DNA from: Io17-Chloro-G2 sp963663135
Lineage (GTDB): Bacteria; Chloroflexota; Dehalococcoidia; Lucifugimonadales; UBA3495
Length of the DNA: 64,000 nucleotides
Direction of reading: 5' to 3'
Assembly: GCA_963663135.2 (NCBI GenBank)
Contig: CAXXRM010000005.1
Location: 682,001 to 746,000, forward strand
Of this stretch, positions 50,612-58,454 are shown piece after piece (position 1 is the first letter of the stretch; each line of letters starts with the position of its first letter). The notes under the pieces were generated by a model. It was given only the letters and a program-made list of their open reading frames with translations, did not search any database and was not told the DNA's origin. Made by a program: the position numbers and the translations under genes.

Positions 50612-51910
50612 TTGAGCGATACCAAGACAATCAATGTCGGTTTGATGGGTTTCGGGGTAGTGGGCGGCGGTGTCGCCGCAACGCTCCAAGCCCAGTCCGA
50701 TTCGATACGCCGTAAAACAGGGCTCCCGGTTAAGGTTAAAAGGATCCTGGTGCGGGACGGCGGCAAACACAGGGACGCTTCAGCGGCCCTGGAACTTTTG
50801 ACCACCAACCCGGATGACATCCTGGACGACGATGGGATTCAGGTGGTCGTTGAAGCGATCGGCGGGTCCAACCCGGCCGGCGGGTATCTCAAACGCGCTT
50901 TGACTTCCGGCAAACACGTGGTCACGGCGAACAAAGAGGTCATGGCCCAATCCGGCCCGGAATTGGTGCGGTTGGCGGAAAAGCATGGGGTCAATTTGTT
51001 GTTCGAGGCTAGCGTCGGCGGTGGAATCCCCATCGTCGGCTGCTTGATGAACGAACTGGTGGCAAACGACGTGTTTTCAATCCGCGGCATCATCAACGGC
51101 ACCACCAACTACATCCTTACCCGCATGGCCCAGCACCACACGGATTTCCACCAAGCATTAACCGAAGCGCAGGAACTTGGCTACGCCGAAGCAGACCCAA
51201 CCTCCGACATTGAAGGGGTGGACGCCGGGTTCAAGCTGGCCATCCTTTCCTCTTTGGCCTATCACCACCGGGTGGCCCCCGAGGATATCTACCGCCAGGG
51301 AATAGCGTCTCTGGAGCCGAAGGATTTCCAGTACGCTGAGGAATTGGGATACGCCATAAAGTCCCTGGCCGTTGCCACCCTGGAGGGCGATACAATACAG
51401 GCCAGGTTGTACCCGGCCCTGGTCCCGCAGGGCAACATGTTGGCCAACGTGGATGGCGTATACAATGCGGTTGAGGTTGAAGGCAGCCTGTGCGGCAAGA
51501 TTCTGTTCCATGGAATGGGGGCGGGCCGCGAGCCTACCACCAGCGCCATAGTGGGCGACGTGATCGAAGTGGGACGCCGCATCAGTTCCCAAGGGCCGCC
51601 GGCGACCCGGGTGGAGCACTGGCGGCAGTTACGCGTGGAGTCCATCGACGCCCTGGAGAGCAGGTACTATATTCGTTTGACTGCCGCCGACCGTCCGGGT
51701 GTTTTGGCCCAAATCGCCAGAGTGTTCGGGGATTGCGATATCAGCTTGGCATCGGTCTTGCAGAAAGACACCAATCCCGCGGATAAAACGGCTGAGTTGG
51801 TTATCACCACCCACAAGGCCGTGGAAGCATCGGTGCAAAAATCCCTGGGTCAGTTGGACCGCCTGGAAGTGGTAGCCCGTGTCAACAACATGTTACGCAT
51901 TGAATCCTAG
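50612..51910 (+). CDS. hom: Homoserine dehydrogenase with ACT domain
   Basis: A 432-residue protein with NAD(P)-binding GLMGFGVVGGGV (9-20), GKHVVTANKEVMAQ near residue 107, the catalytic region GGGIPIVG, GTTNYILTRM, and a C-terminal ACT domain (about 345-430; YYIRLTAADRPGVLAQIA), usually the site of threonine feedback. It reduces aspartate semialdehyde to homoserine. TTG start, no clear ribosome site. The stop codon is in the first of four 15-bp repeats. thrC follows. Confidence 0.95.
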   Translation: MSDTKTINVGLMGFGVVGGGVAATLQAQSDSIRRKTGLPVKVKRILVRDGGKHRDASAALELLTTNPDDILDDDGIQVVVEAIGGSNPAGGYLKRALTSGKHVVTANKEVMAQSGPELVRLAEKHGVNLLFEASVGGGIPIVGCLMNELVANDVFSIRGIINGTTNYILTRMAQHHTDFHQALTEAQELGYAEADPTSDIEGVDAGFKLAILSSLAYHHRVAPEDIYRQGIASLEPKDFQYAEELGYAIKSLAVATLEGDTIQARLYPALVPQGNMLANVDGVYNAVEVEGSLCGKILFHGMGAGREPTTSAIVGDVIEVGRRISSQGPPATRVEHWRQLRVESIDALESRYYIRLTAADRPGVLAQIARVFGDCDISLASVLQKDTNPADKTAELVITTHKAVEASVQKSLGQLDRLEVVARVNNMLRIES

Positions 51911-51957
51911 AACATTGAATCCTAGAACATCGAAACCTGGAGCATTGAATCCTAGAA
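51898..51957 (+). repeat. Four-copy 15-bp tandem repeat that reiterates the hom stop codon
   Basis: Units cattgaatcctagaa at 51898-51912, 51913-51927 and 51943-51957, and a diverged unit catcgaaacctggag at 51928-51942. Because the unit is a multiple of three, the last codons ATT GAA TCC TAG of hom recur in frame in units 2 and 4. Confidence 0.9.
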
Positions 51958-51992
51958 GGGGCACCCTTACGCAGACCCTTTGCCAGAGATAG

Positions 51993-53054
51993 ATGGGCGT
52001 AGGCGTTTTACGCAGGTACAAAGAGTTCTTGCCGGTTACGGACGCAACACCGCTGCCCTGTTTGGGTGAAGGGGAGACGCCCCTGGTCAAGACCAATCGC
52101 CTGGGCGCGGTTATTGGCTGCCCCGACCTGTACTTCAAGCTGGAAGGATGCAATCCCACCGGCTCTTTCAAAGACCGGGGCATGGTGGTTGCGATCGCCA
52201 AGGCCCTGGAGGACGGCAGCCGTGCAATAATGTGCGCCTCTACGGGCAATACCAGCGCCTCCGCAGCCGCGTATGGGGCCCACTGCGATCTTCCGGCGAT
52301 GGTGTTGATACCCAAGGGCGAAGTCGCCATGGGTAAGCTGGCGCAAGCCATGGCCTACGGCGCCACCATCATAATGATCAACGGCAATTTCGACGCCGCC
52401 TTGGCCCTGGTTCGGGAATTCACCGCTAAGCACGAAGTTAAGCTGGTTAACTCGGTGAATCCGGACCGGATTGAGGGCCAGAAGACGGCCGCTTTCGAGG
52501 TGGTGGACGACCTTGGCGAGGCACCGGATTACGTGTTCATTCCAGTGGGTAACGCCGGGAATATCACTGCATATTGGAAAGGGTTCAAAGAGTACAAGGC
52601 CGCCGGACGAAGCACAAAGCTGCCCCAGATGATGGGTTTTCAGGCGGAAGGGGCGGCTCCTATTGTTAAAGGGACCCCGATATTGAACCCCCAGACCATT
52701 GCCTCCGCTATCCGAATCGGCAACCCCGCCAGTTGGCAACCCGCGCTGGTGGCGCGGGACGAGTCCGGTGGAATTATCGATTCCGTAACCGATGACGAGA
52801 TACTAGAGGCATATCGAATGACCGCGTCCATCGAGGGCATTTTCTGCGAGCCGGCCTCGGCGGCCTCGGTGGCCGGGTTGTTCAAGCTGCATCGCCAGGG
52901 ATTGGACCTTTCAGGCCGGAAGGTTGTCTGCATCATTACCGGCAACGGATTGAAGGACCCTGACCTGGCCGTGACCAGCACCATTGCCCATACCATTGAG
53001 GCGGAGCCCACGATGGAGGCCCTGGAGCAGATCGCATCGACGCACAGAAGATGA
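51993..53054 (+). CDS. thrC: Threonine synthase
   Basis: A 353-residue PLP enzyme (fold type II): PLP lysine K60 in NPTGSFKDRG, the phosphate-binding loop near GNAGNITAYW, and EPASAASVAG near the C-terminus. It converts O-phosphohomoserine to threonine. Follows hom; a homoserine kinase gene (thrB) is not in this window. The stop overlaps the folE start (ATGA), so thrC and folE are translationally coupled. Confidence 0.95.
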   Translation: MGVGVLRRYKEFLPVTDATPLPCLGEGETPLVKTNRLGAVIGCPDLYFKLEGCNPTGSFKDRGMVVAIAKALEDGSRAIMCASTGNTSASAAAYGAHCDLPAMVLIPKGEVAMGKLAQAMAYGATIIMINGNFDAALALVREFTAKHEVKLVNSVNPDRIEGQKTAAFEVVDDLGEAPDYVFIPVGNAGNITAYWKGFKEYKAAGRSTKLPQMMGFQAEGAAPIVKGTPILNPQTIASAIRIGNPASWQPALVARDESGGIIDSVTDDEILEAYRMTASIEGIFCEPASAASVAGLFKLHRQGLDLSGRKVVCIITGNGLKDPDLAVTSTIAHTIEAEPTMEALEQIASTHRR

Positions 53055-53629
53055 CCAGGGGCAAAACACGCGTTGAGCAGCCGAAAGTAGAAGCCGCCAT
53101 CGAGTCGCTCTTGGCGGCAATCGGGGAGGACCCGGGTCGGGATGGCTTGAGAGGCACACCCAACCGGGTTGCTGAGATGTTCGCCGACTTGGTAGGCGGG
53201 CTGGATGCGGACCCAAGCGAAGCCATCGACGCCGTGTTTGAAACGGATAGCCAGGACCCCGTCGTGCTGAAAGGCTTGCGGTTCTACTCGATTTGCGAGC
53301 ATCACCTGCTCCCGTTCTTCGGAGAAGCCCGGCTGGGCTATATTCCCAATGGTAAAATCGCCGGACTGAGCAAGCTGGCTCGGGCCTTGGATTTGGCATC
53401 GCGGAGGCTCCAGGTCCAGGAAAGACTCACCGGGCAAGTGGCAGATTCCATCTGCAAAGCGCTTGACCCCAAGGGCGTGGTGGTGGAACTGGAAGCCGAG
53501 CATCTGTGTATGTCCATGCGCGGAATCGAAAAACCGGGCAACCGGGTGGTGACCACGGCGGTCAGGGGAGATTTCAAAAACTGCCCGGTGGATCCCCAAG
53601 GTCTGTTGTCTACCATGAGGATGATTTAG
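53051..53629 (+). CDS. folE: GTP cyclohydrolase I
   Basis: A 192-residue FolE type I. Zinc ligands C82, H85 (YSICEHHLLPF) and C153 (EHLCMSMRG) are all present, as are RDGLRGTPNRVAEM and RLQVQERLT. It starts tetrahydropterin/folate synthesis from GTP. Coupled to thrC by a 4-bp overlap; with glyA, the run mixes one-carbon and aspartate-family synthesis. Confidence 0.96.
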   Translation: MTRGKTRVEQPKVEAAIESLLAAIGEDPGRDGLRGTPNRVAEMFADLVGGLDADPSEAIDAVFETDSQDPVVLKGLRFYSICEHHLLPFFGEARLGYIPNGKIAGLSKLARALDLASRRLQVQERLTGQVADSICKALDPKGVVVELEAEHLCMSMRGIEKPGNRVVTTAVRGDFKNCPVDPQGLLSTMRMI

Positions 53630-53633
53630 ATCA

Positions 53634-54626
53634 ATGGCCTTATCCTCGGTCAACGCCCTTCCCCTCACCTCCTTTGTAGAGGTGGCTGACGAATGGAAGG
53701 ATGTGCTGTCCCATTCCGCGGTGAACACCCTGTTCCTAACCCCCCAATGGCAGGAAGCCTGGTGGGAGATATTCTCCGAGGGCAGAAGTTTGTCGGGGTT
53801 CTACCTGGCTGGTCCTGAAGGCGTGGTAGCGGTGGCTCCCATGGCCAGGAGCGGCGACACACTGTCATTCGTGGGCAACCAAGACACGGTCGATTACAAT
53901 GATTTCATGGTGAAACCCGGGCACGAGGCTGAACTGTACCACGCCTTGCTGCTCTCGATGGATGAGCAGCGGTGCAATACCCTGCGACTGGCTTCGCTGC
54001 GCCAGACGTCACCGACCTTGGAACACCTCCCGGAATTGGCCCGGGAGAGGGGATTTTCCGTAGAGATTCAAGAAGAAGACGTGGCCTCGGGCATAGCCTT
54101 GCCCGACTCCTGGGATGATTACCTGGGGGTGCTATCCAAGAAAGACCGCCATGAACTGCGGCGGAAATTCCGGCGGTTGGAAACGTTGCCGGACCTCAAA
54201 TGGTATTGTCTGCAGGAACCCGACCAGGTGGCAGACCGGTTGGGCCAGTTCATCGAGCTGATGCGGCTAAGCAAGCCCGATAAGGACGAGTGGATGACGC
54301 CGGGGCGGGAGCAGTTCTTCCACCGGATGTCCCAGCGAATGGCGCAAGCCGGAATGTTGCGATTGTTCTTCATGGAGTTGGATGGCGTTACGGTGGCCAC
54401 CAGCCTCTGTTTCGATTATGCTTCTTCCCGCCTGTTGTACAACAGCGGCTACAATCCGGAATTCAGCTACTACAGCGTTGGGTTGTTGCTGGACGCGTTT
54501 TGCCTCAAGGATGCCATTGAGTCGGACATGGACTACTTTGACTTCCTACGCGGCGACGAGCCTTACAAAGCGCATCTGGGGGGGCAGCAGCACACCCTGT
54601 ATCAGATGGTCGTAAGCCGGATTTGA
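53634..54626 (+). CDS. BioF2/CelD-like GNAT-fold acyltransferase (FemX-like)
   Basis: A 330-residue protein with the double-GNAT layout of BioF2/FemABX-like enzymes: TLFLTPQWQEAWWE near the N-terminus, LSKKDRHELRRKFRRLE near residue 165, and DYFDFLRGDEPYKAHLG near the end, the family's most conserved stretch. Members attach acyl or aminoacyl groups to sugars or peptides. It starts 4 bp after folE and its TGA overlaps the TTG start of the MshA-like glycosyltransferase, so it belongs with that gene. Confidence 0.8.
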   Translation: MALSSVNALPLTSFVEVADEWKDVLSHSAVNTLFLTPQWQEAWWEIFSEGRSLSGFYLAGPEGVVAVAPMARSGDTLSFVGNQDTVDYNDFMVKPGHEAELYHALLLSMDEQRCNTLRLASLRQTSPTLEHLPELARERGFSVEIQEEDVASGIALPDSWDDYLGVLSKKDRHELRRKFRRLETLPDLKWYCLQEPDQVADRLGQFIELMRLSKPDKDEWMTPGREQFFHRMSQRMAQAGMLRLFFMELDGVTVATSLCFDYASSRLLYNSGYNPEFSYYSVGLLLDAFCLKDAIESDMDYFDFLRGDEPYKAHLGGQQHTLYQMVVSRI

Positions 54627-55834
54627 ACGTCGAACGGGCCGCTCTGGTGAGTTTCCACGCCTGCCCGCTGGCGGCGCCCGGCCAGGGCAAAGCCGGGGGC
54701 ATGAACGTATACGTGCGTCAATTGGCAGCCGCCCTGGGTAAGCAGGGCATCGAAGTGGATGTGTTCACGCGGTGCCACCACGGCGCGGAGAATCCAATCG
54801 AGCAAATCGCTGCTAACACCCGTGTGATTCACCTGCCCGGAGGCGCCCCGGACGTCCCGATGGACCGGTTGTTTGATTCATTGCCCGAGTTCCTGGCTGA
54901 GGTGGACGCCTTCCAAAGGCAAAACCAATTGGAGTACCAGGTGGTCCACTCTCACTACTGGTTGTCCGGGTGGGTGGGTCGTCAGTTGGCCAGGTCCCTA
55001 TGCATCCCGCATGTTTTAACATTCCACACCCTGAGTCTCATTAAACAGCAGTCCCGGTCGGGAGAAGTCGAGCCGGCGGCCCGGCAGTCGGTGGAAAGAG
55101 AATTGGCGTCTTCCGCCAGCCAAATCGTGGGGTTCAGCCCCCATGAAAGGGATGCGCTGGTCCGGCTTTACGGCGCCGACTCAGACAACATCGTCCTGGC
55201 GCCTTGCGGTGTGGATCTGTCGCTATTCCGGCCAATGGACCAGGAGATGGCTCGGCAGCGGTTGGGGCTGAACGGTGAAAAGGTTGTGCTCTTCGTAGGC
55301 CGGGTGGAGCCCCTGAAAGGATTGGACCTGTTGCTGCAAGCGGCGGCTCAAATGGAAACCCACCAAACCGTGAAAGTAATGGTTGTAGGCGGCATTGAGG
55401 AAGGCGACACCGAGGTTTGCCGGCTGCAGGAATCGGCCAGGGAACTGGGAGTCGACCGGGTCATCGAGTTTGTGGGCAGGGTAGATCAGGACGAACTCCC
55501 CTTTTACTACAACGCCGCCGATGTTTGTGTCATGCCGTCATACTATGAAAGTTTTGGAATGGCGGCGCTGGAAGCAATGGCCTGCGGCACGCCGGTGGTG
55601 GCTTCTCGGGTGGGCGGCTTGTCTACCGTGGTACACCACGGCCACACCGGGTTTCTCAAGTCGTGGCGTTGCCCGGAAGCATTTGCGAATTCCCTGGACA
55701 TGATTATATCGAGCGAAGACCTTCAGGACAGCATGGGTAAGGCCGCCAGGAAACGGGCTGAGGGCATGAGTTGGGAGAACGTGGCGGCCCGCATTATTGA
55801 CGTGTACCGAGCCGCCGTTCCGGAGAGGCCCTAA
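54623..55834 (+). CDS. GT4 glycosyltransferase, MshA/sucrose-phosphate-synthase-like
   Basis: A 403-residue GT-B enzyme. The N-terminus SFHACPLAAPGQGKAGGMNV resembles MshA (D-inositol-3-phosphate glycosyltransferase). VVHSHYWLSGWVG, GVDLSLF and VGRVEPLKGLDLLL follow, then E309-x7-E317 (ESFGMAALE), the GT4 catalytic signature. In MshA it makes the first intermediate of mycothiol. Overlaps the upstream acyltransferase gene by 4 bp (TTGA). A LmbE deacetylase and a double-GNAT gene nearby make a thiol pathway possible, but generic glycan synthesis is equally open. Confidence 0.85.
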   Translation: MNVERAALVSFHACPLAAPGQGKAGGMNVYVRQLAAALGKQGIEVDVFTRCHHGAENPIEQIAANTRVIHLPGGAPDVPMDRLFDSLPEFLAEVDAFQRQNQLEYQVVHSHYWLSGWVGRQLARSLCIPHVLTFHTLSLIKQQSRSGEVEPAARQSVERELASSASQIVGFSPHERDALVRLYGADSDNIVLAPCGVDLSLFRPMDQEMARQRLGLNGEKVVLFVGRVEPLKGLDLLLQAAAQMETHQTVKVMVVGGIEEGDTEVCRLQESARELGVDRVIEFVGRVDQDELPFYYNAADVCVMPSYYESFGMAALEAMACGTPVVASRVGGLSTVVHHGHTGFLKSWRCPEAFANSLDMIISSEDLQDSMGKAARKRAEGMSWENVAARIIDVYRAAVPERP

Positions 55835-55847
55835 AGGAAGGCAAAAC

Positions 55848-56549
55848 GTGGCCACAGGACTCGGGGGCCCGAACCCGGAAAGGACACCCCCCACGCCCCA
55901 CCCGCAGAGGTTGCTGCGGAGGGCCGCCGGGCACATCGAGCGGACCTTGGGCGCCGGAATCCTGGTGGTGCTGCCCATCGGCGTCACCGCTCTGGTGCTC
56001 AAGTTCTTTTTCGACCTCTTGGACCCAATACTGCAGGAAACGGTGCTGCGCCGGCTTCCCGGACCGGAAATCCCGGGCCTGGGTGTGCTGGCCCTGCTGG
56101 TATTGGTGTACCTTGCGGGACTGATTACTACTCACGTAGTGGGCCAGGCTTTGGTGGAACTGGGTCACAAGGTGCTGGAGTCCGTGCCGGTGATTAATTC
56201 AATATACAGCACCACCCGCACGGCGATTGCCGCTTTGTCCAGCGCGGGCGAGCAATCCTATAGTAGCGTTGTGCTGGTGGAATTCCCCCGTGAGGGCATG
56301 CAATCCATCGGGTTGGTAACTTCACGGATAGAAAATGAAAATGGCGAAAAGATGTTGACCGTCTACATCCCCACCACGCCCATTCCATCGTCGGGATTCT
56401 TGATTATTGTGCCGGAGAAAGACGCGGTGCCTACTGAAATGGGTGTGGATGATGCGATGAAGGTGATTGTTTCCGGGGGGTTACTGTCAGGGCGCGGGTT
56501 TCAGAAACTGCCCGCTCCCAATCGCGACAAGTCCAGCTCAAACCAGTGA
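55848..56549 (+). CDS. DUF502 membrane protein
   Basis: About 233 residues with two membrane segments (roughly 38-62 and 85-108; ILVVLPIGVTALVLKFFFDLL and LGVLALLVLVYLAGLI) then a soluble domain with VPVINSIYSTTRTAI and a TPIPSSGFLIIVP segment, as in DUF502. Function unknown; plant and bacterial homologues are membrane proteins. GTG 55848 is preceded by aaaggaagg; the frame opens earlier at 55797, inside the glycosyltransferase gene. Its 3' end overlaps the convergent GNAT gene by 49 bp. Confidence 0.85.
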   Translation: MATGLGGPNPERTPPTPHPQRLLRRAAGHIERTLGAGILVVLPIGVTALVLKFFFDLLDPILQETVLRRLPGPEIPGLGVLALLVLVYLAGLITTHVVGQALVELGHKVLESVPVINSIYSTTRTAIAALSSAGEQSYSSVVLVEFPREGMQSIGLVTSRIENENGEKMLTVYIPTTPIPSSGFLIIVPEKDAVPTEMGVDDAMKVIVSGGLLSGRGFQKLPAPNRDKSSSNQ

Positions 56550-57562
56550 ATGTCGCCCACGTGGGTGAACCCCACCGAGGTGTATAGACGGATCGCGGGA
56601 GTATTGTTCGAATCCACTTCCAACCCGATGTCCTCAACGCCAATGGACTTGAGATGTTTCATGCCGGAAGACAGGATGGAACTGCTAATGCCCTGACCTC
56701 GGAACTCCGGGACCACCCCAATCATCCCGATAATGCCCCTGACACCCGTCGGTGTAGGGACGATGCAGGTCCAGCAGTACCCGGCCGTCTTGTCTCCCTG
56801 GCGCAGAAATAAAATCCCTTCGTGGGCGGTGTTGGCCATCTTGGTTCGATACTCAATTTGGTCCACCGTGTTGCTGCAGAAACCCCAACTGCCGTTGAAA
56901 GCGTCGTTCTGCACCTGAGTAAGCAGGGCTTCATCGCCTTGCACAAAGGGTGCGACGGTGAAACCTGGGGCGATATCTCCGAAGTGGAGCGACTCCTTCC
57001 GGCATAACATCAACGAATAGGCCCGCACTTGGGAAAACCCCAGGCCTTCCAAGAGCATGCCTCGGTCGGATCCGGCAGGCAGGCACACGTGGGCTACCCG
57101 GGCTTTCCAACCTGCGCAACACTTCAGGGCCCGGCTGAGCATGGTTTTCTCTTTCGAAGCGTCATGGAAGGATGGGTCTATTACCATTTGCAGGACCGCC
57201 CGGCCTATGAGCTGCTCCCGGTGGACCAGGCAAAACCCCTTGATCCGTCCCCCGTCTTCCAGCAGCCAGCAGTTGTGTTCTGGGTCCAGCCAGGGCTGGA
57301 TCAGCACCTCCTGGAATGTCTGGCGACCCAGGCTGCGGCTCTGGGGTGACCAGTCGTTTTGCGACTCAACGAAGTCCACGAGGTCGGGCAAACGGGTATA
57401 GGAGAACATCGAAACGGGCAAGGGAGGGCTCCTGCGCGGCTCCCGCCAAAGGGGCGGTTGGTAATCGCCGGTCAGGCAGGCAACGTCCTGCTGGAACCAG
57501 CCGGTAATATCCTGGTAAAGGGCGCTCTTGACACGCGAGGCCGATTGTAGCAGAGTAGCCAA
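56501..57562 (-). CDS. Double-GNAT acetyltransferase (MshD-like architecture)
   Basis: A 353-residue protein with two GNAT domains in tandem. The N-terminal one (about 50-190) is degenerate. The C-terminal one (about 205-345) has the acetyl-CoA loop VVPEFRGQGISSS, then GLEVDSNNTPAIRLYTSVGF. This two-domain plan is that of mycothiol synthase MshD, though ordinary tandem GNATs share it. It converges on DUF502, overlapping by 49 bp. TTG start at 57562; ATG at 57409 is an alternative but would shorten the N-terminal domain. Confidence 0.75.
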   Translation of the reverse strand: MATLLQSASRVKSALYQDITGWFQQDVACLTGDYQPPLWREPRRSPPLPVSMFSYTRLPDLVDFVESQNDWSPQSRSLGRQTFQEVLIQPWLDPEHNCWLLEDGGRIKGFCLVHREQLIGRAVLQMVIDPSFHDASKEKTMLSRALKCCAGWKARVAHVCLPAGSDRGMLLEGLGFSQVRAYSLMLCRKESLHFGDIAPGFTVAPFVQGDEALLTQVQNDAFNGSWGFCSNTVDQIEYRTKMANTAHEGILFLRQGDKTAGYCWTCIVPTPTGVRGIIGMIGVVPEFRGQGISSSILSSGMKHLKSIGVEDIGLEVDSNNTPAIRLYTSVGFTHVGDIHWFELDLSRLGAGSF

Positions 57563-57617
57563 CGGCTCACAATCCCAGCGAACTCAGCGCGAACGGCTTG
57601 AAGTACCCGCACGCTCT

Positions 57618-57631
57618 GTGCCACTTGGCAC
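57618..57631. promoter_or_regulatory. Palindrome between divergent GNAT and deacetylase genes
   Basis: A perfect inverted repeat gtgcca-ct-tggcac in the 167-bp divergent intergenic region. The size and position suit a dimeric repressor binding site shared by both genes, but no regulator is known. Confidence 0.35.
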
Positions 57632-57729
57632 GGTTTCGCGATCAGGCCGCACACGATAAACATAGATTTGATTGGAATGCCCCACATCTGCAGGTACTGC
57701 GGTAGGATTGGGGCTGGAGGAACTCCCGC

Positions 57730-58440
57730 ATGGATGAGACCCCGCAACGTGTTTTGGTGGTGACGCCCCATCCCGATGATGCGGAATTCTGGTGCGCCGG
57801 CACCATTGCCCGTTGGGTTGGTCAAGGGGCGACCGTGCGTTATGTTTTGTGCACCGATGGCGGCAAAGGCACCAACGACCCTGACGTCACTGCCGAAGAG
57901 CTAGGTGCGGTGCGGGAACAGGAGCAGCTGGATGCCGCGCGGGTTCTTGGTGTTTCCGACGTTGTCATGCTCCACCACCCCGATGGGGAATTGGAGGACA
58001 CTACCGACTTCCGCAAGGAGATCGTCAGGCAAATCAGGTTGCTGAGGCCTGACGTGGTGATATGCCCGGAGCCTTATCGCCGGAACCTGGCCTGGCACCG
58101 GGACCATAGAATCACCGGCCAGGTAACCCTCGATGCGATCTTTCCTGCGGCCAGGGACCACCTGAACTTCGTGGAACTGTGGAGGGACGAGGGCTTGGAG
58201 CCTCACAAGACCGCGATGGTCCTCTTCTGGGGAACCGAGGGGGCCGATACCTATGTGGATATTTCCGACAGCTTCGATACCAAGGTAGAAGCCGTGATGG
58301 CCCACAAGAGCCAGATGAGGAATCGGTCCCTGGCGGAGGTCAGGGGATTTGTATCGGAACGGGCCAGGGATGCCGGGTCCACCGCTTCCGAGCCACTGCA
58401 GATGGCCGAGTCGTTCCGGAAGATCACCTTTCGGGTGTAG
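57730..58440 (+). CDS. LmbE/PIG-L family deacetylase
   Basis: A 236-residue zinc enzyme. H14-P-D-D17 (VTPHPDDAEFWCAG) supplies the metal ligand and catalytic Asp, with the further ligand in WHRDHRITG. The family removes N-acetyl groups from GlcNAc-type conjugates, including MshB (mycothiol) and BshB (bacillithiol). The HPDDAE form is nearer to BshB/LmbE than to actinobacterial MshB. Good ribosome site ggagg 9 bp before the ATG. Substrate unproven. Confidence 0.88.
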   Translation: MDETPQRVLVVTPHPDDAEFWCAGTIARWVGQGATVRYVLCTDGGKGTNDPDVTAEELGAVREQEQLDAARVLGVSDVVMLHHPDGELEDTTDFRKEIVRQIRLLRPDVVICPEPYRRNLAWHRDHRITGQVTLDAIFPAARDHLNFVELWRDEGLEPHKTAMVLFWGTEGADTYVDISDSFDTKVEAVMAHKSQMRNRSLAEVRGFVSERARDAGSTASEPLQMAESFRKITFRV

Positions 58441-58454
58441 CCGGCTAAACCCGA

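Noticed and set aside
51898..51957. CRISPR-like array
   Set aside because: The 15-bp units are directly adjacent with no spacers, and no cas gene is in the window.
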